NCBI GenBank assembly: GCA_008360975.2 | Contig: CM039182.1 | Location: 83,173,405-83,237,404 of the forward strand | Origin: Lichenostomus cassidix | Taxonomy: Eukaryota; Chordata; Aves; Passeriformes; Meliphagidae | DNA: 64,000 bases | Direction of reading: 5' to 3' | Shown: piece by piece, positions 34,831 through 49,562 of the stretch | Position numbering within the stretch: the first letter of the stretch is position 1 | Layout of the letters: every line of letters begins with the position of its first letter | Translations under genes and position numbers: made by a program | Notes under the pieces: model-generated | What the model was told of the DNA's origin: nothing | Databases searched by the model: none | Seen by the model: the letters and a program-made list of their open reading frames with translations, nothing else

Positions 34831-37800
34831 CTGAGAATTGAGCCCACCAGACTGTCAGCAGGGTAACAAACATCCTCTAGCAGCTGCGAGGACTTACTGC
34901 CTGCTATTTGATTCTATGTTCTGTTTTTTGCTTACCTGAGGTTGTAACCACTAAGAGAAACTTCCAATGTGCTGTCTTTGCTATTTGTCAGTGTAATCCT
35001 GGGTTGCTCTGCTCAGTATCTAGAGGCTTCCAGGAAAAGTAGAGTTATCTGTCAAGAAGTATTGCATCTGCTATCATTACTTCTTGGTGAAAGGTTTAGT
35101 TTGTTATTTCCTGGAGTAATGGGGATACACTTAGATCTTGTCTGTGGGAAAACAAGTCAGTGACCATGAAAAAACACACATACACAGAGTGCAGAAGTGA
35201 CAACATCTGTTAAAACACTCATGTAAGGAGATTCAAACTCACCCTAGTAGGCAGAGGTATCTAGAATATGCACTTAGAGTAACTCATTCAGTGAAGGACA
35301 GCACACAGAACAGAGAATTCAGCATGTATCCTGGAATCAGAGCTGGTCTGTATTTTTAGACTCTAAATCAGAGTGTGCCTGTACAATGGTGCCATTTCAG
35401 TATCTCTTTAAGAACCTGATTTATCATTGGGGACATTTTTCAAAATGCCCATGGTAGGGATAAATCATCTACCTACATCTAAAGTCAGGAAAAATTCCTC
35501 TGGGAGTCACAGTGACTCAGGAACAGTCGAGCTCTGCCAAACTGGAACAAGTTCAAAGGGAACACTGCCTATGATCAATTCATTACATAAACCTCAGATA
35601 AGGGAGTGGCAAAAAACTTTCTTCCCACCAGCCATGAAAACAGTTAAGGGGAAACAAGCCATCCAACTCATGGGTTTTTAACAATCTACTCCATCTCGGT
35701 AGTGTAAGGGCCCCAGTGAGTCTGGTAGTAAACACAAAAGAAATCAAAACCAGGGTAAGCTGCTGTTCTGAGCTATAATGTCATTTCTTCTAATATCTCC
35801 AGGCACAGAGAGCAGCTGCAGTTAAGTAGATAGCCTTAGGAAATAGCTTCTTAATACAAGAAAGCAGGAGAAAAGTCATTTTATTTCCTCACATTCTTTT
35901 TGTAGGCTCTGTTGCTCAAGTTACAAAATTCCTATGAAATGTAACAATAAAAAACAACCCTGTGTAGCAAGGGCCTAAAGAAGCTTAAAAAACCCCTCCA
36001 AACTGGATCTTCAAGCAAGTCATACACAGGCTTCCATGAATCAATGAGTTTCTCTGGGGATCAAACTACTGGGCACACATGGAGTATCATACTGCCTCAG
36101 GGCTGGTAAAGCCTCTGAGCACAGGTCTGAGCAGAAGCTAAGTGCAAAACAAAATCTGAAACTGTCTCTCATGATAAATCTGTTATAATTCAGTACTTGG
36201 TCACGTGTAAATGGTGATGTAAGTGACCAGGACTCACACAGTTACTCTGCATGGTGTGCAAGAAAATACTGTTAAAATCCATGGGGGAGAAGCAAAGAGC
36301 TTATGGTCATGGTTTAAGCACAGCTCTTGTAACACTTCAACACGTCCTGGAGAATGCCTGTTCAGAGTAATTAGCAGGAAGCATTTATTTGTTCAAGTAA
36401 GTTCACGTTTGGCAAGCTTCTACAGACCACATACCAAAAGGCTCCTCAAAATTTTTCAACAGCCACAAACATGAGAAAAAGGTAAGGTAACACCTGTCCT
36501 GATCAATATGTGAAGGAGATATAAAGGAAAAAAAAAATCACAAAAATGCCTAAGCAGATGCCTTCTCAAAACACTTACTTATTCCTCTGTTCTTGAAATA
36601 CTAGAGACCAAAATTTCCTGAGGCTTTAGCGGTAACTTCTGGGATTCATTCAGAATTAAGTTAATGAAAGGTGATTTGACAAAATCCCCAAAATCTTAAA
36701 CCTTCCAGGGAGAAACTTTAGCCTCTTTTAGGAATTCATACAGGAGTTTGGATGGGAGCCATTTCTCCCCCCAAGACTGTCATTTTTCATGGCAAGAACA
36801 ATTAAGTACATTTTGCTCCATTTTCTCTAGGGACTGGGTGGTTGCAGAAAGCAACACACCCAGCTCTGGGCAGGAGAGCTCTCCAGGACAAAGGCTGTGC
36901 CCAGCAGCTTCCCAAGAGGCCAAGGCAGCACCACATGAAATCCAGGGCTCTCCTGTTTAGCAACTCAGTAAAAGGAGAATGAGAACTTTTATAACTTTTT
37001 GAGTAAAACTTAAATCTTACAGGTATATCTTCTCTGATAGGAAAATGCCTTTTATTACTTGAATTCAAGTCCTTTTCTCATGTGTCTCATGAGATACATG
37101 TTTTGCTGAACTGCATAAGAAATCCCACCCTAACGCAGACCAACTTACACAGGGAATATCCAGATCCATCCAGTGTCTGCACTGAAAAAAATATACTGAC
37201 CTCATCCAGAGGGACAAGAAAGTTTGTGTGCAAACAGAACCTGAATAGAATCTTCCTAAAGAGAAATCTGAATAACCAGTGAAATGTTTCTTCATGGACA
37301 AAATGTATTCTGTGTGTGAGAATTTATCCAACTCTTTTCTATAATACCACAGTAACTTTTCATCATCCATGTTAACATGTCTTTGCAATTCCTTATCACC
37401 ACCACATCAGGGGTCAGAAGTGGCACTTCAATTGCAAAACATATTAAATCTTTCTCATCAATCTCAATTAGGTACAAAATACCTTAAAAACCAAATCCAT
37501 GGTTCTTCTCTGCAGTATAAGTTAGACTAGAAGACTAAGAGTCTCACATGCCCTAGAAATAATTAATCTGGCAATGTCTTCATTCTATCTTTGCAATTCC
37601 CTCACAGCCAGGTTCAGGCCAGGACAACAGACAGGGCTTAGCCTGACGTAGAAGAATTCTCCATTTAAGTGCTCTAAGTTAGATCAACAACAACCTGAAG
37701 ACCCAAGCAAACAAAAAAACCTCCAAACATACTAAAAACCAACCAACGACCCAAACAAAACCCCCAAGCACCACAATTTTGTCAGAACAGTCAAACTAGC

Positions 37801-40137
37801 TCCAACTAAAAATCCACCTACAGTGAACATCTGGGAAAGTAAGATCAGAATGAAAGTTAAAAAGATAATTTCAGATGCCTTAATAAGTATTCAGCTAGAT
37901 AATGTTTCATATGCTTTTAATTGAAGTTTACAGTCTTTATAGCTTCATGATTTTTCTCAAAGTGAAGGAATAAGTAGAGAGGAGGAAATTTAGCAACACC
38001 ATAATTAACTACTTAGGGCAAATCCTCCCATCAGATTCATGAGACAGATTTCAGATAAGCAGCTCAAATGAAGGATTATCTTGCTAGCAATGCGGAAATG
38101 TTGATCAGCTTGATATTTCCATTCTGCAGACAAGAGTTCATGCTGCTGCTCACTATTTTCTACAAGGAGGTAAATCTCCACAAAGGTGGCAGGTCTGATC
38201 CAAAGGGGATTTTGTTTTTAAAACCCCTGCACATGACCATCTTGTACTGTCTGTTTTCAAGCAGAAATGAGATCTGAATTTAAATGCTGCTCAGCTGCCC
38301 CCTTGGAGAAGGGTTACCAAGCAGATGGATGTCCTGATGCTATGATGGATGGGTTGGAGCACATTGCATATGTGCTAATTCAGTGTCTTTACACAAACAT
38401 TACCACTTGAGAGCATCACAGAATATTCAAACATTCTGGAAATACTAAGTTCAATTAAAAATATAATCTCCTATGACTGATAGCATTCTCAGCATATGTT
38501 TCGTGACATTTAAAGATGAATGGAAGCCATCTAGCCAGGAGATTTAAATTTCGAGGAAAAATGTCCTGTCCATCACTGGGAATACTCTGAAAAAAGCTTG
38601 TACAAAACTTAAACTGGAGCCTTGTCATAACAATCTTGCATACACCAATCTTGTCTGGTATCTGGGCAACCAATACCACCAAAAAAGTGAGATGCCTTCC
38701 TTTTACCATGCACTTTTCAGTCCTTTTGCCTCATTCAAACGCTGCAGAGAACGCTAGAACAAAACCCTTATTTCAATTTCTGGACCTAAAATCTGTTTTC
38801 TGGATGGGTCTCAAGGGTCTTTATCTCTTCATTTTCTACACAGTAGAAAAACACATACACACACTTCAGTAAGTTATGCTTTGAACAAGAAAGAGAGGAG
38901 CAGAAGCAAATGGGGGGGAGAAAACAAAGATAATACTGGTAGTATTAGTATAAGATAATATTTACTGTTTCTGTACTCACAGAAGTAGTACCAATCTCTT
39001 AGATTCTGTTACTTGAATATGGAATGCTTATTTGACCACAGTATATATAAGATATTTTATATGTCCATATATACTCCCATTTTCATTGTTTGTCTTATGC
39101 AAACAGGTTACATGTTTTGCTCCCTGGCAAAACAAGACATTGTCCACTATGAGAAAATAAAAGGTGCTATGGCCATGCCACACAATTTTCCCATGTCTTA
39201 GGTGTCCACAGGATAAGTAACCTTCTTTTTTTAATTGGCATCAGAATTATTCAGAGCGGCAACTGTTCATTTAAAGTACATTGAAATGCATTTCTTCACA
39301 TTTTCTAATAAGTAGAGTGAATCTGTTACAACGTTAAGAAAAAATCTGCTTGAAACTTGGAACCTAGCCCTCTCCCATCCTTATTCAGATAAAATCCCAC
39401 CCCAAAACCCCCCAAACAAAAATAATTTTTGCTGAATGCATGCCTAAACAGATAAGCCTCACAGTAAAATTTCCAACAAATACTCACGAGACTTAGGTAT
39501 CAAATTCCCATCAACTGAAAAAAATCCCCCTTTCTTTCCAAGAGCATTGAGATAAGATCATGTGCAGACATCACATCACACTCTGCTCATGTCTGTGTGT
39601 TTAGCTGTGAAGTACTCATATTGTTCCTGAAATTATTCATCCTTGGGTTCCCAGGCATGTTAGCTGAGTCCAAGGGTTATGCTCTCTTGGCAGCTGCCAT
39701 TTCTCCTTCATTTTTTCTCTACACAGGCAAACCCTTAAGGTACCATGGCTGAACCCAAGAACATCAGTAGGGCACTGCCCTAGTAAGTAGGGAGGATGCC
39801 CATGCTGTCAGAACAGAATCACTTCAAGCCCTACAACTCAAAACCAGCTTCCACCTGTCAAGGAGAAGCAGCTTCTTGTGCTCATAGACAATAAGACAGC
39901 TATCATTTTCTTCCAGTGGGGAAACCCATACTGGGGAACCCAGTCAAATAACATTAAAAATCCAGTAAGCTCTCTGTAATGTGCACAGAAACAATGATCA
40001 CTTGTATGCCTATAGGCATATGACCACTTGCTGAATGTAGAAACCACATGTACAGGTGAAGTGTTGATCAGCTCTCAGATCACGGTGGGATCATTTGCAT
40101 TATCACCCTAAACCTCATTTGCAGGGATTGATTATAG
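34831..40137. other. Unassigned intergenic stretch
   Basis: AT-rich, with no CR1 and no recognised gene. It has an A/C-rich low-complexity part near 37.69-37.77 kb. A CR1-like AATCACAGAATATTC-type beginning near 38.41 kb is too short to call. Confidence 0.4.
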
Positions 40138-40445
40138 ATTCACAGAATGGTTTGGGTTGGCAAGGACCTAAAAGATCATCTGGAGTCCAACCCCTCTGCC
40201 ATGGGCAGGGACACCTTCCATTAGACCAGGTTACTCAAAGTCCTATCCAGCCTGGCTTTGCACACTTTCAGGGATGAGATATCCACCACTTCTCTGAGCA
40301 ACCTATTCCAGTGCCTTATTGCCCTCACAGTAAAGAATTTCTTCCTAATATCAAATCTAAACCTACTCTCTTTTAATTTGGAGCCATTCCCCCCTGTCCT
40401 ATCACTACACGGTCCTGTTAAAAGTCTCTCCAACTCTCTTGTAAA
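40138..40445 (-). mobile_element. CR1 LINE 3' fragment, minus orientation
   Basis: The reversed CR1 3' end at 40138 (TTCACAGAATGGTTTGGGTT) continues through the HWNRLLRE and RFRFDIRKKF coding parts of ORF2 on the minus strand. A 70-codon minus frame (40433-40221) preserves this C-terminal protein segment without a stop. Confidence 0.93.
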
Positions 40446-42132
40446 CCAAAGCCCAAAAAAGAAATAGCAGAGAAGGATTTTTAGTAAGCATCCAATAACA
40501 GAATGAAGCCAAACATGTCACTTTTAGATGAGGTTTTTTGGTTTTTTTTTAATGTTTTGCTCACAGGAAAAAAAATTTATTTTAGGTTCACTACAGCTAT
40601 AAAGTCCTGTTTTAATTTTCCTCTGCTTGCTGCTACTCTTTCATGCAGCCTGCAAGGCTCAGTTTTATAGCAGCAACAGCATTGCACATATTCCCATTTT
40701 ACTCCTCTTCCCCCTATGAATAGAAAAAAATCCTGTAGGTAGTTGTGTGTAAGGTGAATTTATGGCGGGCATTACGAACAGTTTTAAACCCTGCAGTCTG
40801 GTCTGTAGCACATTTAAACCCAATAGACTGCATATTATCCTTGCAAAAAGTCTTTCCACAGTTACTACATAAGATAGAGAAAGGTGAAACAGAGGGAAGC
40901 AATGGCCTCAGTGACCTTGCCCAGTAACAGTACTCGTGGCTTGACAGTGGCTGCAGAGCTGATACTTGTTTGCATTGGCCTTTGCATTAAATCTAGCTCA
41001 GGTTGTTCTTGTGAAATAAGTTGTGCTTCCCACAGGAAAAAGAATATATCTGTAAAGCACAAGTGCTCTGAGAGTGAGTCTTGTTTGTTTGTTTGCTGTA
41101 GGGTAGTTGCTGGTTGTTTTGGTTATTCAGTAGCAGATGGAGCTCTCAAAGACCTGAATGCTTCTTTGGCGCTAATTAATACTCTCAACTGGGATTGTTA
41201 CCTTCAGGCATTTAACTTGGGTATCTAAGTTCATCTGCTCTTACTTTAGACATTGCCTCCAGGAGAGCTGAGTTCAGAGCACTCCAGTTTCTTGATTTGT
41301 AGAGAAATATGAATCTCTCTTTCCTTCTCCCTTAAGTATAAAGGGAGATATTATTCTGATAGCTGAGAAAGTATATGTCAGACAGGGTAGAAACCTGCAT
41401 CAAGAGCTCTTTGCAGTTGACAAATAAAATTTAGTCCACATAATACTGATGTAGAGTGTGAAGAGCAGAGAAAATCTCTTGGCAAGTCACTTGCCAAAAA
41501 TGCAGCAGTTTCTAATGTCCTTGGAATTTCAGTCATATCAAATGGGAAGGAAGACAATCCAAATAGTGCAAGATAAATGAAGGGCAAAAAATTTTTTAGA
41601 CATTAGAAAGGGAAGCAAGTTCCTTCAAGTCTACAAGTGCAGTTACCTCAATTTCTCATCTTTCAATTAATTCCATTCCTTGCTGTTAGATTGTGTGTTT
41701 TCTTGATAAAAGACACTCTTTGTCAGCTTGCCTGATTTACAAATAAATCACACTTATAAACATGAGAATCATGTTTTAAAAGACTTGAAAAGAGCTGAAT
41801 TATTTACCAAATCTGCTCTTTAGCAAACATCAATACTCCCTAATGAATTCAACAAGTGCTAATTCAAGGATGACTATCAGAAGCTTTGCTATAAAAACAG
41901 GGAATACCAAAATATAAAATTTGTACCTCTACACAAAGTTAATAGGTTATCATTGAGTATTAGGATCCACAAAACCAGACCTATGCCATTGGGTACCTAT
42001 TCAAATAATACAAAAGATGAAATGTCTGTACAGCAATTGTTGAGAACATACGCAAGCAGAAAAAAAAAAGAAAAACAAAAGAGAGTTTTCTAATGCAAAT
42101 TCACCCAGGTAGAGTTTCAAGACACTGTGTCC
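40446..42132. other. Unassigned stretch between CR1 copies
   Basis: No gene seen. It includes a T-rich tract near 40.54 kb, a TTTG tract near 41.09 kb and an A-rich tract at 42.06 kb that directly precedes the next CR1. Confidence 0.4.
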
Positions 42133-42915
42133 CAGAATCACAGATGCATTTAGGTTGGAAAAGACCTCTGATGAGATCAAGTCCAACCTTTGACTGATCA
42201 CTGCCTTGTCAACTAGACCACGGCACTAAGTGCCACATCCAGTTGTTTCTTGAACACCTCCAGGGATGGTTACTCCACCACCTTCCTGGACAGTGCATTC
42301 CAATGTTTAACAAGCACTCAGTGAAGAAATTCCTCCTTATGCCCTGTCTGAGCCTCCCCTGGTGAAACTTGAGGCCATTTCCTCTTGTCTTGCCACTGGT
42401 TGCCTGGGAGAGGAGACGAACCCCTACTTTGCTACAACCTCCTTTCAGGGAGTTGTGGAGGGCAATAAGGTCTCCTCTGAGCCTCCTTTTCTCCAGGCTA
42501 AACAACACCAGCTGCCTCAGCTGCTGCTCATAGGACTTATCCTCTGGACCCTTCACCAGCTCCATTGCCCTTCTCTGGACTCTCTCCAGCACCTCCATGT
42601 CTTTCTTGAACCGAGGGCCCCAAAACTGAACACAGCACTCAAAGTGAGGCCTCACCACTGCTGAGGACAGGAGCACAATCCCTGCCCTGATCCTGCTGGC
42701 CACACTATTGCTGATACAAGCCAGGATGCCACTGGCCTTCTTGACCACCTGGACACAGCTGGCTCATGTTCAGCTGCTGTCAACCACCACCCACACGTCC
42801 TTTTCTGCCTGGCAGCTTTCCAGCCACTCTGTCCCTGCCTGTGGCACTGTGTGGGGTTGTTGTGGCTGAAATGCAGGACATAGCACCAGGACTTTGCTAA
42901 TATTCACAAACAACT
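42133..42915 (-). mobile_element. CR1 LINE, longest copy in the window, minus orientation
   Basis: About 780 bases run from the reversed 3' end (AGAATCACAGATGCATTTAG) through the ORF2 C-terminal coding region. Minus-strand translation shows hallmark CR1 segments: GTEWLESCQAEKD, then [45 protein letters not shown] and [20 protein letters not shown]. The reverse transcriptase core is missing, so the copy is 5'-truncated and inactive. Confidence 0.95.
42209..42748 (-). pseudogene. CR1 ORF2 C-terminal remnant, 179 codons open
   Basis: This is the part of the CR1 ORF2 protein after the reverse transcriptase domain. It reads from [18 protein letters not shown] through [19 protein letters not shown] to the [11 protein letters not shown] region, after which it drifts from consensus by frameshift. 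The upstream segment (…GTEWLESCQAEKD…) lies in a different frame, so the original frame is broken near 42.77 kb. The long open frame reflects relatively young age, not function. Confidence 0.85.
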
Positions 42916-45900
42916 TCCCAGATGTGCATTTCAGGAAATGGGTCCAAACCCCAAAACTTTCGACTACTCTCAAGCTAATCTTTAGAAATTTTATGTATTA
43001 AATAATACATAGGTGTTATTAACACGATGGAAGTTTAATTTCCAGCCTGCTGTCATAACTCAATATATAGGAGATAGACATCTGTCCTATATATCTGGGA
43101 TCCTTGGTGCTAGGGACATGTAATTTATATGCTTCATGTTAATGCTGTTCAAATTTTATTTTTGTGTGTATGACATGAGATGAGATGGATGCTTCCTGTT
43201 GCATGTCTTTCTGGTAAACTGTGACACTTCAGATCAAAAACTAAAGGGTATTTAAAAACTGATAATATTTGAGCAGAATTGTCACTTAAATCCTGCTCAG
43301 AACCAAAATAGACGTAACTTCAATGCACAAAGTTTCAGATTGTTTGGACATTTGAAAGAGCACAGCACACAGTTCTTTAATTCTCAGTGTAGTTTTAGAG
43401 ATTAAATACTTCTATCTTATTCATGTTCATGTATCAGAGGTGTTAAAGTCCTACATTAGTTAGAAACTTAATCCTTTTCAACTTTGGAGGAAAAACTTCA
43501 CAGAGGGATGTATTCCACCACACAATTAACCAGCTTTTTGCTTAAGGCAGCAGCAGTAATGTAGGAAACCTTGACTGTAAGCTCCAATCTGCCCAAATCA
43601 AGTGTACTTGTTCACTCTCAAATAACTTGATTTGGGGATTTTTTTACATCCTTTCTGACATTGCCTTTGTCAGCCTTTGAGGGCAAGTGTTGTTAATATA
43701 TTTCATTCTACAGTCAAGATTATATTTCATTTTCATGCATGAAAACCTGCACAAAATTTCTTTCCCAGTCAACATTTTCCAGCAGCAGCTAATTTCCAAA
43801 CAGTTCAGGAATAAATATTGCCGATAATATCACTCTTCACTACAATGCTGTGAAAAGATTCCAAAGGTAATGTAATTTATGTAATAGATCAAGTCAGCAT
43901 GGTGCATCTTGCATTAGTTATTTTCCACTAAACATTGAGTGAAAAAAAATATTTGAACTCAAACACAGGGCAGAATTTACTAATATCTGTATATAATCCA
44001 AATTTCCTTGAAACTTGGCAATCTTTCCATTGTTCTCTTAGCATCTTAAAGGACACTACTATTCCTACTGATATTTTGATTTCACTTCCTGAAAGAGTTT
44101 TCTTTGGGGAATATCCCTTAAATGTTAGAGATACTTACGTGCTATATTGTTTGTGTGGACTTTATATATCATTACTGTTAACCAAGAAGGAGTTTACACA
44201 TGCCTTAGGAATCCTGTTTCTCCTCATTCATATCCCATTTGTTGATACCTCAGGCTTCAAATATATCTCTTAGTTGCTGAACTAGTCCAGTGTTTGTTTG
44301 AGTGTGTGGTCACTTTGTTCTGTTTTCAAAACAAAGACCCTGTTTCCATCAGCTGTAGTTCTCTTTAGAAGGAACTCAGTGATTAAGGATGTTAATGGGC
44401 TAGATGCCAATATCTCTTTACCCACATTTGATATGAAAAAGATGGGGTTACACATTCAAAGTATCACCCTACTCAATGAATAACCACAGTGTCCTCAAGA
44501 GCCTCACTGAGCAGGCTTCTATTCAGAGTAAATGCAATTTATGTCTTGAATGAACAGAAAATAAGTCCTAGCCAAAAACCTGCAAACCCATGTTTCCTGA
44601 CTATCCTCAGAGTCAGAATAAAAACTGGATATGGATTGCTGTCAGTGCAAAACATTTTGATTCCAATATGTCTATGGTAAGCTAAGATATTTAAAATTCT
44701 GGCATAGGATATAATGACGAAGCTGTTGATCAGCTACAATGTAGAATGTCAAATTCAAGAGCATTCAAGTTCATCTTTTAATAAAGGTACATCTCTGTTA
44801 CATTTGCTTACTGCAGTCTGCAGGAGCTTTGGAACTTCCTTTAGTTCCATACCAAAGAATGGAGCTGAAGGAATACACTACACAGATAATGTTACACTGC
44901 CTGTTTATTAATTGCAACATGAACACACTCTCTTTCTCATAGCCAGAGAGCTACTCACAAGCAAGAGGCTGGAAAGAATTGTTCTTCCCACTTCCATAGC
45001 AAATCAATTCAACAGCAATGAAGGGTTCATTTTCTACCAATGTTGTTATTAAAAGAGTCACACTAATTCATTTCCCATTACTGTTGGTACAGGACACTGG
45101 CATGAGGCATTCATAGAGGTAACCACAGATATTATGTTGCATCAAACTTTGCAAAAGCAGAGGTGTATGACATGATTTCTCTTTGTTTTCACTGAACGGC
45201 AATAAACTAGATTTTCAGAAGCTAGGTTCTTTACATCGCTTTTGTGTTTTTCAGCCTCTCTGTGATAACAATGCAAATTAAAGTATGCATGGCAGGACAA
45301 ACCATCCTCCTGTATGACAAGATTTCAATTTCCAATATAGGAACAAAATTTGCAAGTCAAAGCCACTCAGAATAGGCTGCAATAGTTTGAGACTTTAAAG
45401 AGAAAAGGTCTGATACCACCATCGGTGAAAGTGAGATCACTTCTTCATCAATATAGGATTCCATGTGAATTCTCTGCAGGACATTAGAGAATCTGAAAAA
45501 GCAAATGCCACAAATACAGCAACAACAAGTCAGTGCAGTGTTTTCACACAGTTCAGTGAAGGGTGTATTCAAAGCTCAAGATCTACTAAAATTAGCCTGA
45601 AATTAATCAAAGGATAAAACTAAAAGGCCTTTTTTCTTCAGGAGAAGAAACACTCTTGCTGGTTGATTGACCTGAAATAACTCCCAGTTTTGGGGCTGCT
45701 GAATCAACTATATGTGGTACATGGAATACACTGATAAAAAGGATGCATCTTAGTCAAAAAGGCAATATGCATTGTTTGAGACCACATAAGAAAAACCAAG
45801 CCGCAGCACTTGCAGAGCAGTCTCTAAAGTTATCCCTCCCCCTTCAACATAGCATACTTAACAGCGTCTTTAGACAATCTGGTATGATAATCATAAGCAA

Positions 45901-48900
45901 AAATGACATTTGATGTGAAATATTTTTACAGAATAAGTGGAGAGACAAAATGGAAAAAACATTAATTTGTCTTGTAAAAGGAAATGATTGAATTGTTTGT
46001 GTGAAACAGAAAAAACAGGCTTATAAGAAACTCCAAATTATACTAATTCAAGGTCAGCACTTCAGCAGTGTAAGGTTCAGTTTAGACATCATATTGCCAT
46101 AAATTTCTCTTTCCCATGCTAGTTGTCACTGTTAAATCTTTTTGTGGTTCTGTAACATGCTTTGATTTACCTGGGTTTTATTCCCAGAGATGGGTTCATG
46201 TCAATCCATGGCATCAAGTTATCAGGTGTACAAAGCACATAGTATATATGCAAACATTTTGCAATCATCCAAGCAAGTTCTGAAGATGAGACTTTGCTTT
46301 GCTGGTGCTGGTATAGAAATCACTGTTTCACATTCAAACTTAGTGAGAGGCCAGAAGCATGGGACCAAGTAGACAGGGTTGCTCATTATTAGCTATTCAG
46401 ACCGTGGTTGTGTGTGTTTTCCCTGACCTTTCAGTAAGTAAATCATTACCTGGAATCATATCCTCCTCTGCTGCTTCTGTGCAGCATTGAAATTGATTAA
46501 TAAGATAGTAGTAATTGAGGACTACAGAACATGGGGCTTTATTTCTTTTGCTAGGGGGAGAAGGAAAATGGAGATTAGTATCAAAAGGACAGATGGCAAA
46601 GAGAAATTTCCCTGCTGCCCTCAATAGCTGCTGCACCATATTGTCACCTGTAACAGGATCACAATTTACCTGATTTAAGACATTCATTTTTGCACCTGTA
46701 GAAAAAAAAGACCTCGCTGCTGTTAAAAGCTGGAACACCTTTCTTTTCTTTTAATTCACTTTGAGTCAGTCCCTGAGCGGCGTGTCAGGACAAAGAAGAG
46801 GAAAATTAAGGTAGCACACAGCTGTGTATATAGCTCACAGGCTGCTAGCCAGCTGACAAAAACCCTTTTGTCTGCAAGGGCTGTCTGAAGATGACAAATG
46901 GTGGTGTCCCAAAAGATTGCTACTGCAATGCCACTTGCAGCCCAGTCAGGCTCTGGCTCATAAGACCAAATCAGATTGGGACTGTCTTAGGCATTACATT
47001 GCTGTGCCAGGTCCTCAACTGCACAGCAAATTTACCAGGGTTAGCATATGGACCTTCCCCAGCTGAAGATGTGGGGTTTTATTATGTGGAATGTGTGCAT
47101 AATATTAGATTGTGAGCAAGATGCCACAGCCATTAGAAAGCCGTCTGGTTCACTGAGTGCCTGAGGGCATGCGGATGACTCACTGAAATTCTGTTAAAAC
47201 ACAAGACATCTGCTTAAATATGTTTCCTGCCAGTCTTTTTGCATGGTTGGAAATATTGGGCTAGAGATTCCCTCCTACTCCACCAGTCCTGGCACCAAAT
47301 GAGTGGAAAACTGCTGTAAGCCAAGATCTGGGATTCCCCTTTGAGTGATGTGAGCTGCCGCTTGGCTCTGGGCAGTAAAATGACCCTCTCTTTCTCACAA
47401 CCCTGAGTGAGCATGGCGGGGAGCATTTCTGTGGTACCCTGGCAGCCCCAGTGGTTCATTCCCTCAGTGCTCCAGCCATGCTGAGGCCCACAATGAATCC
47501 CCAGGGGCTAAAAACTACTGCAAAGCCTTTGTAATTGCCTCCCTCTGCCTCCCAGAACTCATGCCATCATACGTACCCCTGTGACATCAGTTTCATGCAC
47601 AGAAACAGCAGCAATGATTCCAATGACACTGCGATGTCACATAAAAATTATGGAGATAATTTCCTATTAAAAACAACAAATTTTCTTCAATGAGGGGACC
47701 ACAAACTAGAACCAGAAACTCTTTCAAAAATCCCCAAAAACAATTTGCCAAAGCTTTTGATAAGATTTGGTTCTGAAGATGCAGTTTTCATGACACAACC
47801 TGACTTCAAATGAAATTTTAGCATATAAGATACATAGATCTGCACAAACGTGATGAATAACAAAGAAAAGTCACTGGCTTGCCTGCAACAGCTCTACCTT
47901 AAAACTGCCTATCCTCATACCTTTTTCCCCTTGTGCTGAAGGGTCAGACCTAATTGCATTGCTTTAAGACAGCATTTCAGCTACAAATGAATGCTCACAA
48001 CTATTTCATGTTAAAAATAAATTTTAGAGTGAAGCAGCAGATGCTTCCATGGAACATTCCTCAGAGCTTTCATACGATGGTCACATCTGTTCAGCTGGAA
48101 GAGTGACTGTTTCAGACTAACTAATGGCCTTTAAGTGGTGAGAAAAAAAAGAGCAAAAAGACAAAATGCTGTACAAGGCTCTGGAAAAAAAGTTAGCTCG
48201 AAGTTCTGTATTGGAATAATGGCACTCAGATAAAGTTTTGGATGGAAACTTGGGTCACAAACAGAAACAGTTTAAAACTGCCAGAAATGCAAGCAATTTT
48301 TTCCTGGTAAAACAGCAAGAAGGGAGACACTATTCACCCACACAGAAATGCAGTTTTGGAGGCAAAAATCCATCTCATCTTATGGTAACTTAATTCTTCC
48401 TACAGCCTTTGAAAATGTTACAATTATGCTGAAAAGTTACCCTAATAGAAGCTGTAAGCAGACATTGATATCTAGTGAAGCTCTAGGAAATGATAAATCT
48501 GTTTTTATCTAAATGTTTTTTTCAGTTGTTCTACTCCTTCCTACTGATTTATAGACAAACACATGTCAATGGGACCTCTGTTCCTAGTTTTTAATCTTCA
48601 ACTCACTGGATTGTTATCTTAGTAAGTACAGGTAGTCTTCAAAATGTTAGCATGAATGTAGCACTTCTCACTGCTAAATCTTTAATATACTTTACAAGTC
48701 ACCTCAATTAACATTTTACCCAAGTTTTAGAACATCCTTGTGGAATAATACAGGTATTGAGAATTATGCCCACTTTACAGAAGTGGAGAGTGACCCAGAA
48801 AAAATAGGTTAATCACACCAGGCCACCAGAAATACCAGCAAAAATGGGACCAAGCAACATGAATTCTTAGCTGTTTCTGTTAGGAGAGGCAATTAGTACA

Positions 48901-49537
48901 TTTGCCAAGCACAAGTGGCAGAAGAATGCAAAAAACTGCAATTTAAGGAACATGGTACTAGGAGTAAAGATCTTGTTTCCCAAAATTGAAATATGACTAT
49001 GGAAGGAGAGTATGAATTTTAAGCAATACAAACACAGAAAGACAGAAACCCAAACATGCTGCTGTTCTCATAATCAGTCCTGCAACTCCAGTTATGCTTC
49101 TCTTATGTATTGGCCAGAGATGGTTTGCACTGAACCAATTCTGACTGCCTACAACATCCATACTTAACTACCTCTGAAAAGCAGTCCCTGGAAAGGATTT
49201 TCTGAACCAGCACCTTTCAATGAAGGTAAACGATCTTAAATTAGGGTTTAATTTAGTCTGGCATCTAAACCACTGGGAGGTTTGTAAGCTTTCAAGTATT
49301 GATCCATAAGGCTTGTGCCTGCAAAAATCTGATTGAGTGTTCTGTGGTCTTCCCTCAGCATCAGCATCTGAAAACAAACATGCAATAACTTACTTTTTTG
49401 TACTGCTTCAATTGTTATAGTGACCAATGCTGCCAGCAGAGAACTCAGGTTCTCAAGCCAGCATAAAAAAAAATTCAGAAATGTTTTTTTTTGGGTGCAG
49501 TGGTTTTGGTTTGTGATTTTGTTTTAGGTCTTGGGAT

Positions 49538-49562
49538 TTTTGTTTGTGTGTGTGTGTTTGTG
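49538..49562 (+). repeat. Short GT microsatellite
   Basis: A run of GT dinucleotides flanked by TTTG units. Confidence 0.7.

Noticed and set aside
38411..38460. CR1-like 3' end (CATCACAGAATATTC)
   Set aside because: Similarity is limited to about 15 bases with no following CR1 body.
43935..44911. Four consecutive plus-strand open frames, possible decayed gene
   Set aside because: They use two different frames, show no resemblance to a known family, and similar runs are expected by chance in AT-rich DNA.
46891..47115. Plus-strand open frame with several cysteines
   Set aside because: Short, with no family match and no splice signals that would make it an exon.
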